From Lachnospiraceae bacterium (GTDB lineage: Bacteria > Bacillota > Clostridia > Lachnospirales > Lachnospiraceae): 64,000 nt of DNA. The stretch is taken from contig JAILAD010000036.1 in assembly GCA_024681795.1 (NCBI GenBank), positions 24,899 through 88,898 of the forward strand, written 5' to 3'. A model generated the notes under the pieces. It was not told the DNA's origin. It saw nothing but the letters and a program-made list of their open reading frames with translations, and did no database searches. Below, one piece after another: positions 27,684 through 37,573 of the stretch. A program made the position numbers and the translations under genes. Within the stretch, counting starts at the first letter, position 1, and every line of letters begins with the position of its first letter.

Positions 27684-28709
27684 ATGAAGTTAAGTATTAT
27701 TGTACCGGTTTACAATATGAATCACGACGGAAACCTTACCTTCTGCCTGGATTCTCTGGTAAACCAGACAATCGGCGATTACGAAATCATAGCGGTGGAT
27801 GATGCATCCACCGATGATTCCCTTGCGGTTTTAAGGGAGTATGAGAGTCGTTATCCTTCGTTTTTCCGCGTGGTGTCCTATCCGGACAACAGGCATCAGG
27901 GCGGTGCCAAGAATGCCGGAATCAGGGAAGCGAAGGGCGACTGGATCGGTTTTATCGATTCCGATGACTGGATTGCCCCGGACTGTTATGAAAAGCTTCT
28001 GAAAAAAGCGGAAGAAACCGGCGCCGATCTGGTCGGCTGTACGTACAGCATCGTGCATTCCCACACCTTTGAAACCGGAGAAGTGATTTCGAATAATACA
28101 CCGGAACAGACCGGAATTCTGGATGGAAAAACCATGAAAAAACTGCTTCTTCATCCCGGCAGCATGGTAATCAAAATTTACTCGGCCGATGTAATCAGGG
28201 AGAATCACCTGTCCTTTCCGGAGGGGATTTTTTACGAAGACAACTGCGCATCGAGAGTGTGGGCTGTGTATTTTAAGCATTTTGAATATCTTGATGAGCC
28301 GCTTTACTATTACTACCAGCACGATACGTCCACAGTGCATACAATTACCGAAGAACGCTGCATGGACCGCATGAAGGCGATGGATTTAATGCTTGAGGAA
28401 TTCCGTTCCCGCGGGCTTTACGATACATACAAAGACGAGCTTGAATGCGCTTATACGGAGCTGTATTTCCGTATCACGCTTTTTTCCTACATGATCGGGT
28501 GCAGGAAAAAACGGATGTCTTTTGTAAAGAAACTGAAAAAAGGACTTTTGACGAATTTTCCGGAGTTTAAGAAAAATCCCTATTATCACGTTCCGGATGC
28601 GGAAGAGAATAAAATGGTGGATTTATGCATGAAGTCCGTGCCGTCATTTTATATTTATTATTCCCTTCTTTGGAAGTACAGAAGGATGAAGAAAAAACGA
28701 AGCGGCTGA
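27684..28709 (+). CDS. Glycosyltransferase family 2
   Basis: 'KLSIIVPVYNMNHDGNLTFCLDSLVNQT', 'AVDDASTDDSLAVL', 'GGAKNAGIREAKGDWIGFIDSDDWI'. Confidence 0.93.
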   Translation: MKLSIIVPVYNMNHDGNLTFCLDSLVNQTIGDYEIIAVDDASTDDSLAVLREYESRYPSFFRVVSYPDNRHQGGAKNAGIREAKGDWIGFIDSDDWIAPDCYEKLLKKAEETGADLVGCTYSIVHSHTFETGEVISNNTPEQTGILDGKTMKKLLLHPGSMVIKIYSADVIRENHLSFPEGIFYEDNCASRVWAVYFKHFEYLDEPLYYYYQHDTSTVHTITEERCMDRMKAMDLMLEEFRSRGLYDTYKDELECAYTELYFRITLFSYMIGCRKKRMSFVKKLKKGLLTNFPEFKKNPYYHVPDAEENKMVDLCMKSVPSFYIYYSLLWKYRRMKKKRSG

Positions 28710-28783
28710 CGCTTCCGGAAAGAAGCGGAAAAAGGCCGGAACAGGCGGAAAGAAACCCCGCGATAAGGGGTTGACCGCGCTTA

Positions 28784-28812
28784 TTGAAAAAAAGAAGAAA
28801 ATCTGTTAAAAT
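28784..28812 (+). promoter_or_regulatory. Promoter for secA-prfB
   Basis: TTGAAA, 17-bp spacer, TAAAAT. Confidence 0.6.
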
Positions 28813-28870
28813 AAATAGGTTATTGTGCTATTTGGCATACATAGTTGTTAAAGAAACGGAGCAATAAAAC

Positions 28871-31435
28871 ATGAAGATCGTTGATAAGATTTTCGGAACT
28901 CACAGCGAAAGAGAACTGAAAAGAATCAGACCGCTTGTAGATAAAATCAATAAACTCGAGCCGGAGATTTCGGCACTCAGTGATGAGGAACTTCGGGCAA
29001 AAACGGATGAATTCAAGGAACGCCTTTCCAAAGGCGAGACGAAAGACGACATTCTGCCGGAGGCTTTTGCGGTAGTAAGGGAAGCCGGTAAAAGAACGCT
29101 TGGCATGAGGCATTATGACGTGCAGTTAATCGGCGGTATTATTCTTCATCAGGGACGTATTTCCGAGATGAAAACCGGTGAAGGTAAAACCCTTGTTTCC
29201 ACGCTTCCCGCGTATTTAAACGCACTTGACGGAGAGGGCGTACACATCGTTACCGTAAACGACTATCTGGCAAAGCGTGATGCCGAGTGGATGGGACAGA
29301 TTCATGAATTCCTGGGTCTTAAGGTCGGAGTGGTTTTAAACTCCATGGATTCCGAAGAAAGAAGAAAAGCATATAACTGTGATATTACCTATGTTACCAA
29401 TAACGAACTCGGTTTTGATTATCTTCGTGACAACATGGTTATTTATAAAGAGCAGCTCGTGCTTCGTAAACTCCACTATGCAATCGTGGACGAGGTCGAC
29501 TCTGTTTTGATTGACGAGGCGAGAACCCCGCTTATCATTTCCGGTCAGTCCGGAAAATCCACAAAATTATACGAGATGTGCGATATTCTGGCAAAGCAGA
29601 TGACCAGAGGTAAAGATCAGGAAGAGATGTCAAAACTGGACCTGATTATGGGCGAGGAACAGGAAGAAACCGGTGATTTTATCGTAAACGAAAAAGACAA
29701 GGTCGTAAACTTAACCGCGGAAGGTGTGGCAAAGACCGAGCGCTTTTTCCAGATCCAGAACCTTGCCGATCCCGAGAATCTTGAGATTCAGCATAATATC
29801 ATTCTTGCACTTCGTGCTCACAACCTGATGTTTAAGGATCAGGATTATGTCGTAAAGGATGATCAGGTTATTATCGTCGATTCCTTTACCGGACGTTTAA
29901 TGCCGGGAAGAAGATATTCCGACGGTCTGCATCAGGCGATTGAAGCAAAGGAACACGTAAAGGTAAAGAGAGAGAGCAAAACGCTTGCAACCATTACCTT
30001 CCAGAACTTCTTTAACAAATTTGAAAAGAAAGCCGGTATGACCGGTACTGCGTTAACGGAGGAAAAGGAATTCCGTGATATCTACGGAATGGATGTAATC
30101 GAGATTCCGACCAACAAGCCCGTTGCACGTATCGATCATCCCGATGCAGTATATAAGACCAAGAAAGGAAAACTGCATGCAATCTGCGATGCGGTTGAAA
30201 TCGCACATGCCAAGGGACAACCGGTACTGGTAGGTACCATTACCATCGAAGCTTCCGAGGAAATCAGCAGAATGCTTACCAAACGCGGAATTCACCATAA
30301 GGTCTTAAACGCGAAGTTCCATGAAATGGAAGCGGAAATCGTTGCAGATGCAGGTCAGCACGGTGCGGTAACGATTGCGACCAACATGGCCGGCCGTGGT
30401 ACCGATATCAAGCTTGATGAGAAAGCAAAGGAAGCAGGCGGTTTGTTAATCGTCGGTACGGAACGTCATGAATCCAGACGTATTGACAATCAGTTGCGTG
30501 GTCGTTCCGGTCGTCAGGGAGATCCCGGTGAATCCAAGTTCTATATTTCCCTCGAAGACGATCTGATGAGATTGTTCGGTTCCGAAAGACTGATGACGGT
30601 ATTTACATCCCTCGGTGTTCCGGAAGATCAGGAAATCCAGCACAAACTTCTTTCCAATGCCATTGAAACGGCGCAGAAGAAGATTGAAAACAACAACTTT
30701 GCAATTCGTAAAAACCTTCTCGATTTTGACCAGGTAATGAACGATCAGCGTGAAATTATTTATGCGGAAAGACTCCGTGTATTAAACGGCGAATCCATGC
30801 GTGACGTCATCTACAAGATGATTACGGATTTGGTGGAAAGCTCGGTAAATACCGTTATCGGAGAAGATTCCTCCGCGGACAACTGGGATTTGAAGGAACT
30901 CAACAATCTTCTCCTTCCCGTTATTCCGCTTGAACCCGTAACGCTTGACCGTATCGAGAAAAAGAAAAAATCTTCCCTGATCCAGCAGCTTAAGGAAGAG
31001 GCAACCAAACTTTATGAAGAAAAAGAAGCGCAGTTCCCTCAGGCAGAGCAGATTCGTGAAGTGGAGCGTGTCGTACTGCTCGGAGCCATTGACCGTAAGT
31101 GGATGAACCATATTGACGATATGGATCAGTTAAAGCAGGGAATCGGTATGGTTGCATACGGACAGAAAGACCCTGTAGTGGAATATAAAATGGCAGGCTA
31201 TGATATGTTCGATGCCATGACCGATGCAATTAAAGAGGAAACCGTAAGACTTCTGATGCATATCAGAGTGGAGCAGAGAATCGAGCGTGAGCAGGTTGCA
31301 AAGGTAACCGGTACCAATAAGGATGATTCCGTACAAAAGGGACCGAAGAAAAGAGAAGCGGATAAGATTTATCCGAACGATCCGTGCCCCTGCGGAAGCG
31401 GAAAGAAATACAAAAACTGCTGCGGAAGACAGTAA
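28871..31435 (+). CDS. secA: Preprotein translocase subunit SecA
   Basis: '[21 protein letters not shown]', '[14 protein letters not shown]', '[20 protein letters not shown]', C-terminal zinc motif [13 protein letters not shown]. Confidence 0.98.
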   Translation: MKIVDKIFGTHSERELKRIRPLVDKINKLEPEISALSDEELRAKTDEFKERLSKGETKDDILPEAFAVVREAGKRTLGMRHYDVQLIGGIILHQGRISEMKTGEGKTLVSTLPAYLNALDGEGVHIVTVNDYLAKRDAEWMGQIHEFLGLKVGVVLNSMDSEERRKAYNCDITYVTNNELGFDYLRDNMVIYKEQLVLRKLHYAIVDEVDSVLIDEARTPLIISGQSGKSTKLYEMCDILAKQMTRGKDQEEMSKLDLIMGEEQEETGDFIVNEKDKVVNLTAEGVAKTERFFQIQNLADPENLEIQHNIILALRAHNLMFKDQDYVVKDDQVIIVDSFTGRLMPGRRYSDGLHQAIEAKEHVKVKRESKTLATITFQNFFNKFEKKAGMTGTALTEEKEFRDIYGMDVIEIPTNKPVARIDHPDAVYKTKKGKLHAICDAVEIAHAKGQPVLVGTITIEASEEISRMLTKRGIHHKVLNAKFHEMEAEIVADAGQHGAVTIATNMAGRGTDIKLDEKAKEAGGLLIVGTERHESRRIDNQLRGRSGRQGDPGESKFYISLEDDLMRLFGSERLMTVFTSLGVPEDQEIQHKLLSNAIETAQKKIENNNFAIRKNLLDFDQVMNDQREIIYAERLRVLNGESMRDVIYKMITDLVESSVNTVIGEDSSADNWDLKELNNLLLPVIPLEPVTLDRIEKKKKSSLIQQLKEEATKLYEEKEAQFPQAEQIREVERVVLLGAIDRKWMNHIDDMDQLKQGIGMVAYGQKDPVVEYKMAGYDMFDAMTDAIKEETVRLLMHIRVEQRIEREQVAKVTGTNKDDSVQKGPKKREADKIYPNDPCPCGSGKKYKNCCGRQ

Positions 31436-31447
31436 CAGAGACTGATT

Positions 31448-32584
31448 ATGATAGAACTTGATGCAATAAAAACCGAATTATTGGGCTACGAGGCACCTCT
31501 TAAGGAAGTGCGGGATTCTCTTGACCTTGCGAATAAGGAAGAGCGGGTAAAAGAACTCGAACGTGAAATGCAGGAGCCGACTTTCTGGGACAAACCGGAC
31601 GCGGCAAACGAAAAGACGAGACTTTTAAAATCCTTAAAAGACGATATTGAAATCTGTAACCGGCTGACTTCGTCCGTTTCGGATATTCTGGATCTGATTG
31701 AGATGGCAAATGAAGAAAATGACGAGGCTTTGGCGGAAGATATCAAAACCGAGTTTGCGGCGTTTAAAGAAGATTTTGAAAAGATCCGTATTTCCACGCT
31801 GCTTTCGGAGGAATATGACCGAAACAATGCCATTCTTCGTCTGAATGCGGGTGCAGGCGGTACGGAAAGCTGCGACTGGGCAAGCATGCTGTATCGTATG
31901 TATACCAGATGGGCGGAACGCAAGGGATTTTCCGTGGAAGTTCTGGATCTGCTTGACGGAGACGTTGCGGGAATCAAATCCGTTTCCTTCCAGGTAAACG
32001 GAGAGAATGCTTACGGATATTTAAAAGGCGAGAAGGGTGTACACAGATTGGTACGTATTTCCCCGTTTAACGCACAGGGAAAACGTCAGACTTCTTTTGT
32101 CTCTCTTGACGTTATGCCGGAACTGCCGGATGATGTGGAACTTGACATTAATCCGGAGGATTTGAAGGTGGATACCTACCGAAGCTCCGGTGCCGGCGGA
32201 CAGCATATTAACAAGACCTCTTCGGCGGTCCGTATCACACATATTCCGACCGGTGTCGTAGTTGCCTGCCAGAATGAAAGAAGCCAGTTCCAGAATAAGG
32301 ACAAGGCAATGGCGATGTTAAAGGCAAAACTTCTTATGCTGAAGCAGGAAGCCCATGCGGAGAAACTTTCCGATATCCGCGGGGAAGTAAAGGAAATCGG
32401 TTTCGGACACCAGATCCGGTCTTATGTACTGCAGCCGTTTACACTGGTAAAAGATTTAAGAACCGGAGAGGAAACCGCAAATGCGGCAGCGGTTTTGGAC
32501 GGGAATCTGGATAAACTGATTACGGCATATCTGAAGTGGAAGAGTCTCGGCGGACAGCCGGTTGAAGTTTCCGATGTGGAATGA
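31448..32584 (+). CDS. prfB: Peptide chain release factor 2, continuous ORF
   Basis: 'LRLNAGAGGTESCDWASML', 'SSGAGGQHINKTSSAVRITHIPTG'; SPF-type motif at 'RISPFN'. No in-frame stop near codon 25. Confidence 0.96.
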   Translation: MIELDAIKTELLGYEAPLKEVRDSLDLANKEERVKELEREMQEPTFWDKPDAANEKTRLLKSLKDDIEICNRLTSSVSDILDLIEMANEENDEALAEDIKTEFAAFKEDFEKIRISTLLSEEYDRNNAILRLNAGAGGTESCDWASMLYRMYTRWAERKGFSVEVLDLLDGDVAGIKSVSFQVNGENAYGYLKGEKGVHRLVRISPFNAQGKRQTSFVSLDVMPELPDDVELDINPEDLKVDTYRSSGAGGQHINKTSSAVRITHIPTGVVVACQNERSQFQNKDKAMAMLKAKLLMLKQEAHAEKLSDIRGEVKEIGFGHQIRSYVLQPFTLVKDLRTGEETANAAAVLDGNLDKLITAYLKWKSLGGQPVEVSDVE

Positions 32585-32608
32585 TGTGGAATTAAGAAAA
32601 TGTAATAT

Positions 32609-32642
32609 AAAAATCCCGACTGAAAACGGTCGGGATTTTTTC
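32609..32642 (+). terminator. Rho-independent terminator of secA-prfB
   Basis: AAATCCCGAC-TGAAAACG-GTCGGGATTTTTT. Confidence 0.93.
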
Positions 32643-32673
32643 ATGATTGTTATTGATGAAAACAGAAGCCGGT

Positions 32674-34041
32674 TTAGGATATGATGCAGTCCCGGCCGGA
32701 ATTTTTGCCTTTATACAGGTTCCGGTCTGCAATTGTGATCAGGTCGTCGATTTTTTCCTGGCCGGCAAAAGTTGCCACGCCGAAGGTAATGCTCATATGG
32801 AAAATTACGCCTTCTTCCACAAAGAATGCCTCGCGTTTAATCTCTTTTGAAATATTCTTTAAAACCTCGCAGGTGTCTTCTCTTGCCATGCAGAAACCGA
32901 GCAGGAATTCTTCGCCGCCCCATCTGACGGCAAAATCATTTTCTTTGCAGTTTCGTTTTAAAATCTCGGAGATTTTGGTCAGGACGGTATCGCCCATATC
33001 GTGTCCGTATTTGTCATTGACATTCTTAAAGTGGTCCAAATCCCCGATTACAACCGAAAATACATTATAATTTTTGTGGGATTCTTCCCAAAGCTTAATC
33101 AGCCGCTGACGGCCGGCACGCCTGTTGTACAGGCCTGTTAAAGGATCGGTGCCCATTACGTTTTTAATGGAATTTCCGGCGCTTACCGCATGCGTGGCAA
33201 GATCCGCAATTTCATCGTTTCTGCTGAATGCAAGGGGATCCATCCGCTGATCTGCCGTTTGCTTTCTGACCAGTTCTTCCATATATTCGCGGATGACAAT
33301 CAGTCTTTTTACGATTTTTCTGGACAATACGGTGATTAACAAAAACGTAATCAGGGCGGTAACAATTGTAAGAATCGCAATTTCAATATAGAAAATCCGG
33401 TTCATCCGATAGAAATTTTTCAGGAACAATGCGGAACCGACCATGCCGACCACCTTGTCTTTGTTGTAAATCGGAACATAAACGCATAAATACGGCTCGT
33501 TTCCGATTATATTTTTTTCCGTGGAAACAATGTTCCCTTTGAATACCTCGGTAACGATACGGTTGTCTGCAAGCACTGTACCGAGCTGTCTTTTGCCGCT
33601 TTCGTCCGTTACGGTGGTCATGACACGGTTATTTCCGTAAAAGACGCTTAATTCAATACCGAAAGCGCGTTTCTCATTCTCCAGAAAAGGGAGTTCGTCA
33701 TTCATTCTGATATCACCGCAATACAATTCTCCGTGATTCATATGATAGAGTCCGTTAATGGAAGAGAAGTGTTCTGCGGTCAGAATGGAGGCGCCGCGCA
33801 GGGTGGTCAGAGTTTCTTTCACGGCGCTTAATCGGAGACTGTAAAGACCGATGCATATAAAAAGAATACCCATCAAAAGAATCGGAATCAGGGTGATGTT
33901 ACAAATCTGCAGCCACAGTTTCTTCCTGCGTTTGTGCTTTTCGGCAGGGAGAGCTTCCGTAGCCGGATTCTCAGCATCGGATGAATTTACGGAAGATTCT
34001 GCTTCGTTATTTACTTTTGCGAGGTTGTTTTCCAGGTCCAT
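32674..34041 (-). CDS. Membrane diguanylate cyclase (extracytoplasmic Cache-like sensor plus GGDEF)
   Basis: Two TMs flanking a sensor region; 'DPLTGLYNRRAG', 'GDLDHFKNVNDKYGHDMGD', active-site RWGGEEFL. Confidence 0.92.
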   Translation of the reverse strand: MDLENNLAKVNNEAESSVNSSDAENPATEALPAEKHKRRKKLWLQICNITLIPILLMGILFICIGLYSLRLSAVKETLTTLRGASILTAEHFSSINGLYHMNHGELYCGDIRMNDELPFLENEKRAFGIELSVFYGNNRVMTTVTDESGKRQLGTVLADNRIVTEVFKGNIVSTEKNIIGNEPYLCVYVPIYNKDKVVGMVGSALFLKNFYRMNRIFYIEIAILTIVTALITFLLITVLSRKIVKRLIVIREYMEELVRKQTADQRMDPLAFSRNDEIADLATHAVSAGNSIKNVMGTDPLTGLYNRRAGRQRLIKLWEESHKNYNVFSVVIGDLDHFKNVNDKYGHDMGDTVLTKISEILKRNCKENDFAVRWGGEEFLLGFCMAREDTCEVLKNISKEIKREAFFVEEGVIFHMSITFGVATFAGQEKIDDLITIADRNLYKGKNSGRDCIIS

Positions 34042-34126
34042 TCGTTGTTTCCCGATTATGATTTTTATCTATGGTTATTTCTGTTTGCCTGTTTTCATGA
34101 ATTCCCGTCTGTTTTATGAATTCCTG

Positions 34127-34879
34127 TTATGCCTGTTGTTTCTGCTTTACGATGTCCAAGTAGAAGTGTGCATAAGTACTCTGAATCAGGGGGCTGATCC
34201 AAAGAAAAGCGATTCCGAGGGAAAGGATGCCGAGGAAAAGAACCGGCAGCAGACTTATGCAAAGTCCGACATATCGCATGTAATTTCCCTTCATCAGCCA
34301 AAAACTCATCCGGATTGCCTTTGAAAGCGGCATATTTACGTAATCCCCGAGGATGTAGTAAAGCGGCATAAACGAAACCGAGATCAGGAATGCTGCGAGG
34401 TAGCCGGCAGCAATCAGGGAAAAGGCAACGGTCATATGCATGTTATTTTCCGGCGTAAATTCCGTCGTAACCGGATAAAATACGGAATATACAAAGCCCG
34501 GGAGAGAGCATAAAAAGTAGATTCCCTGAAGGATAAAGGAGGCTTTAATTATCCGGTCCGGACCTTTTCTGAATGCGGAGAACAGGGATGCGAACGTAGC
34601 GTTTTCGTTCTCCGAAAGAAGGGTAAAATACCGGATTCTTCCCGCAACCATCAGTCCGAGCATGACGTTTACGACAAAAGATATGATTTTTAAAATCACC
34701 TGCGCCCAAATGGCCTCGGATATCAGCATGCTTCCGACACAGGCGGACACTCCGAATTTAAAAACATAGAACACCAGTGTTACCAGAACCGGTGCATAGG
34801 GATTGTTTAAAACGGTTTCCCTTGCAAGACCGCGGATGTCGGAAAGGCGTGTTTTACTGATTGATACGGTATCATTCAT
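34127..34879 (-). CDS. DUF975-like integral membrane protein
   Basis: Multi-TM; 'MPLYYILGDYVNMPLSKAIRMSFWLMKGNYMRYVGLCISLLP' fits the DUF975 family. Confidence 0.7.
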   Translation of the reverse strand: MNDTVSISKTRLSDIRGLARETVLNNPYAPVLVTLVFYVFKFGVSACVGSMLISEAIWAQVILKIISFVVNVMLGLMVAGRIRYFTLLSENENATFASLFSAFRKGPDRIIKASFILQGIYFLCSLPGFVYSVFYPVTTEFTPENNMHMTVAFSLIAAGYLAAFLISVSFMPLYYILGDYVNMPLSKAIRMSFWLMKGNYMRYVGLCISLLPVLFLGILSLGIAFLWISPLIQSTYAHFYLDIVKQKQQA

Positions 34880-35360
34880 TGGTGTCGCCTCCCGGAGTTA
34901 TAAGAGGATTCGTAATTCCGGCCGGAGTCTGCAGGGAATTCTGATATTCCGTGGGATTCTGGACCGCATTCTGAATCTGCTTCATGTATTCATCAAAACT
35001 TACTCCGTAAACCTGATAGGAAACTTCATCGTATTTTTTATGCAGCATGGTATCGTGGGATACGGAATAAACGCAGTATCCGCAGAATACGAGGTTTAAA
35101 ATCAGGATCAGGGTAGAAAAGAATATCGTAAAATTGTTGTACCAGTCATTTTTCTTTCGTTTTCCTTTTGCAAGATAAGCAAAGAAAATACTTAAAGGTG
35201 CGAAAAGAAAGGGAAAAATAATGGTCTGAAACAGAAAGGAGACAAGCGCTACAAAAAAGAACGTGGTACCAAGTCTGGTAGCACGGTAGTGCATGAAATT
35301 TTTTTGAAAAGTGCCTGAATTTTCTTCTCCGGGCATATCGTTGGGTATCTTTGTATCCAC
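34872..35360 (-). CDS. Small membrane protein with DUF4190-like TM pair
   Basis: Two to three hydrophobic segments; 8-nt overlap with the downstream DUF975 gene suggests an operon. Confidence 0.5.
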   Translation of the reverse strand: MDTKIPNDMPGEENSGTFQKNFMHYRATRLGTTFFFVALVSFLFQTIIFPFLFAPLSIFFAYLAKGKRKKNDWYNNFTIFFSTLILILNLVFCGYCVYSVSHDTMLHKKYDEVSYQVYGVSFDEYMKQIQNAVQNPTEYQNSLQTPAGITNPLITPGGDTNE

Positions 35361-35452
35361 CTGAATTCTCCTTTACTTCCTTTACTCATAGAGAGAATAC
35401 TATTTTATCATAATTCGATATGTTTATCAAATCTTTGGGATTGTTTCCGCAA

Positions 35453-35481
35453 TTGCGAAAAATCACGGAATTTGCTATAGT
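35453..35481 (+). promoter_or_regulatory. Promoter for the EamA transporter gene
   Basis: TTGCGA, 17-bp spacer, TATAGT. Confidence 0.6.
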
Positions 35482-35527
35482 AGTTAGCGTGGTTTGAAAG
35501 GGAAATACAGGAAAAACAGGTAAATTT

Positions 35528-36574
35528 ATGGAGAAAAATGAATTTGAAATAACGGAAGAAGCCATAATTGCGGCGACGGAATCCGAGACAGCCGAGGCGG
35601 ACCGGAAAAAAGGGGGAATTACACAGATTCTCGGGTGTATTCTGCTTTTGGTTACCGCGATGATCTGGGGGTTTGCATTCGTAGCGCAGAGCAAGGGTAT
35701 GGAGAGTGTGGGCCCGTTTACGTTTAACGGAATCCGTTCTTTTGTCGGTGCAATTGCGTTACTTCCGGTATTGATTTTTAACAGAAAAAAAATATTTAAA
35801 GTATTCAATGCCCGAAAGGAAGAAGTGACGGAACCGGCGCAGAAGAAAAAAATGCTGCTTCTCGGTATTATCACAATCGGAGTGGTCTTTTTTCTGGCGA
35901 CGTCTTCCCAGCAGGTCGGAATCGGGCTTACCGACAGTGTAGGAAAAGCGGGATTTATTACTGCGCTTTATATCGTTTTAGTGCCGCTTCTCGGGATTTT
36001 CTTAAAGAAACGCCCCGGAATTGTGGTTTACGGATGCGTATTGGTGTCCGCAGTGGGATTATACCTGCTCTGTATTCCGAAGGGCAGCAAATTTACGTTA
36101 AAAGCAGGCGATCTTTTGCTGGTAGCCTGTGCAATTCTTTTTTCCGCCCATATCATGCTGATTGATTTCTTTACTGCCCGGATTAACGGCGTGTTGATTG
36201 CATTCTGTCAGTTTATGACCGTGGGAATATTCAGTCTGTTCGGGATTTTGTTATTTGAACATCCGAGTCTTGAAAGCATCATGAAGGCCGGCCTTCCGAT
36301 TCTCTATGCCGGTGTGCTTTCCAGTTCGGTCGGATATACCCTGCAGATTATCGGACAAAAATATGTGGAGCCGACCAGAGCGTCGCTCATTATGTGTATG
36401 GAATCGGTATTTTCGGTGCTTGGGGGATGGCTGATTTTGAAACAGACGCTTTCTTTGAGGGAAGCAATCGGCTGCATCGTGATGTTTGTATCGATTATCG
36501 TCTGCCAGTTATTCGGAAACCGTTCAATCGGAAAGAAAACGACTGCCCCGTCCGGAGACAATCGAAAGGAGTGA
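35528..36574 (+). CDS. DMT-superfamily (EamA) transporter
   Basis: About ten TMs in two EamA repeats; 'AMIWGFAFVAQSKGMESVGPFTFNGIRSF', 'ARASLIMCMESVFSVLGGWLIL'-type signature. Confidence 0.92.
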   Translation: MEKNEFEITEEAIIAATESETAEADRKKGGITQILGCILLLVTAMIWGFAFVAQSKGMESVGPFTFNGIRSFVGAIALLPVLIFNRKKIFKVFNARKEEVTEPAQKKKMLLLGIITIGVVFFLATSSQQVGIGLTDSVGKAGFITALYIVLVPLLGIFLKKRPGIVVYGCVLVSAVGLYLLCIPKGSKFTLKAGDLLLVACAILFSAHIMLIDFFTARINGVLIAFCQFMTVGIFSLFGILLFEHPSLESIMKAGLPILYAGVLSSSVGYTLQIIGQKYVEPTRASLIMCMESVFSVLGGWLILKQTLSLREAIGCIVMFVSIIVCQLFGNRSIGKKTTAPSGDNRKE

Positions 36575-37246
36575 TTTCCACTCCGTGAAACCGGCTTTTA
36601 ACTGCGTACCGTTGCTCATTGTGACGGTACGTTTTTTGATGCTTACGACGTGATTGATATTGATGATGTATTTTCCTGAAATCAAAAGAAAAGGCTCGAA
36701 GGGTGCAAGGATGCTGCCGAGATCTTCCATAGTGCCGGGATGGCAGATTTCCTCTTCGTTTGTCAAAATGACTTTCACGCCGTTTTTTTCGGGAACGGCA
36801 TAAAGAATTCTGTCGGGAAGAAGGTAGAGGGTTTTGCTTTCATCCCTGAGCTCGATTGTGCGGGGTCTGGATTCCAGGATGGAAAGGGCCTTGTCGAGAA
36901 GAGCGGTGAGTTCCGCTCTTTTTATGGGTTTTTCAAGGAAAAAAATATCCGCCGGGAGAGTTTCATTCCTGCGATAGTCGATTTTGGAAATCATTAAGAC
37001 GATGGGAGATGTCACGCCCATTTGGCGAAGGAGTGCGGCGGTTTCGGCACCGTCCGGGCCGGATTCGGTCATATCAATGAAAAACAGATCGTATTTCATC
37101 GGCGCCTGTTTTAAGGATTCCACATTTCCGTAGGAATCGATATAAAGATTGCCCGTGGTACGGATTCTTGAATCGGATTCCCGTCCGAGCAGGCGTTCCG
37201 TCTGTTTTCTGTCCGCGACATTGTCATCGCATACGGCAATATGCAT
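36524..37246 (-). CDS. LytTR-family response regulator
   Basis: Receiver 'HIAVCDDNVADRKQTERLL...DLFFIDM...EKPIKRAEL', C-terminal LytTR 'ILYAVPEKNGVKVILTNEEE...FLLISGKYIININHVVSI'. 3' end overlaps the convergent EamA gene. Confidence 0.88.
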   Translation of the reverse strand: MHIAVCDDNVADRKQTERLLGRESDSRIRTTGNLYIDSYGNVESLKQAPMKYDLFFIDMTESGPDGAETAALLRQMGVTSPIVLMISKIDYRRNETLPADIFFLEKPIKRAELTALLDKALSILESRPRTIELRDESKTLYLLPDRILYAVPEKNGVKVILTNEEEICHPGTMEDLGSILAPFEPFLLISGKYIININHVVSIKKRTVTMSNGTQLKAGFTEWKSLLSIVSGRGSRFLSD

Positions 37247-37272
37247 GTTTTCTCCCCGCCGGTTTAAGAATT

Positions 37273-37566
37273 TTACTGGAAAATATAGATATCCAGCATA
37301 AAATAAGCAGCCGCAACCAGTGCGATCTGCAAAACCAGAATAACCGGCATGCCGATGGTGAAAGATAAGTGTTTGGTCTTATGCCGGAACGAGTACATTC
37401 CGATAATCGACCCGATACTTCCGCCGGCGACGGCGACTAAAAACAGCGCCGCCTCCGGAATACGGAATTCGTGTCGTTTGGCTTTTAATTTATCAATGCC
37501 CATCATGGCAAAGCCGGCAATATTAACAATTCCAAGGTAAATCAGAATATATTTCAGTACTTCCAT
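37273..37566 (-). CDS. DUF1294 membrane protein
   Basis: 'NIAGFAMMGIDKLKAKRHEFRIPEAALFLVAVAGGSIGSIIGMYSFRHKTKHLSF'. Confidence 0.88.
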   Translation of the reverse strand: MEVLKYILIYLGIVNIAGFAMMGIDKLKAKRHEFRIPEAALFLVAVAGGSIGSIIGMYSFRHKTKHLSFTIGMPVILVLQIALVAAAYFMLDIYIFQ

Positions 37567-37573
37567 GAGTTGT

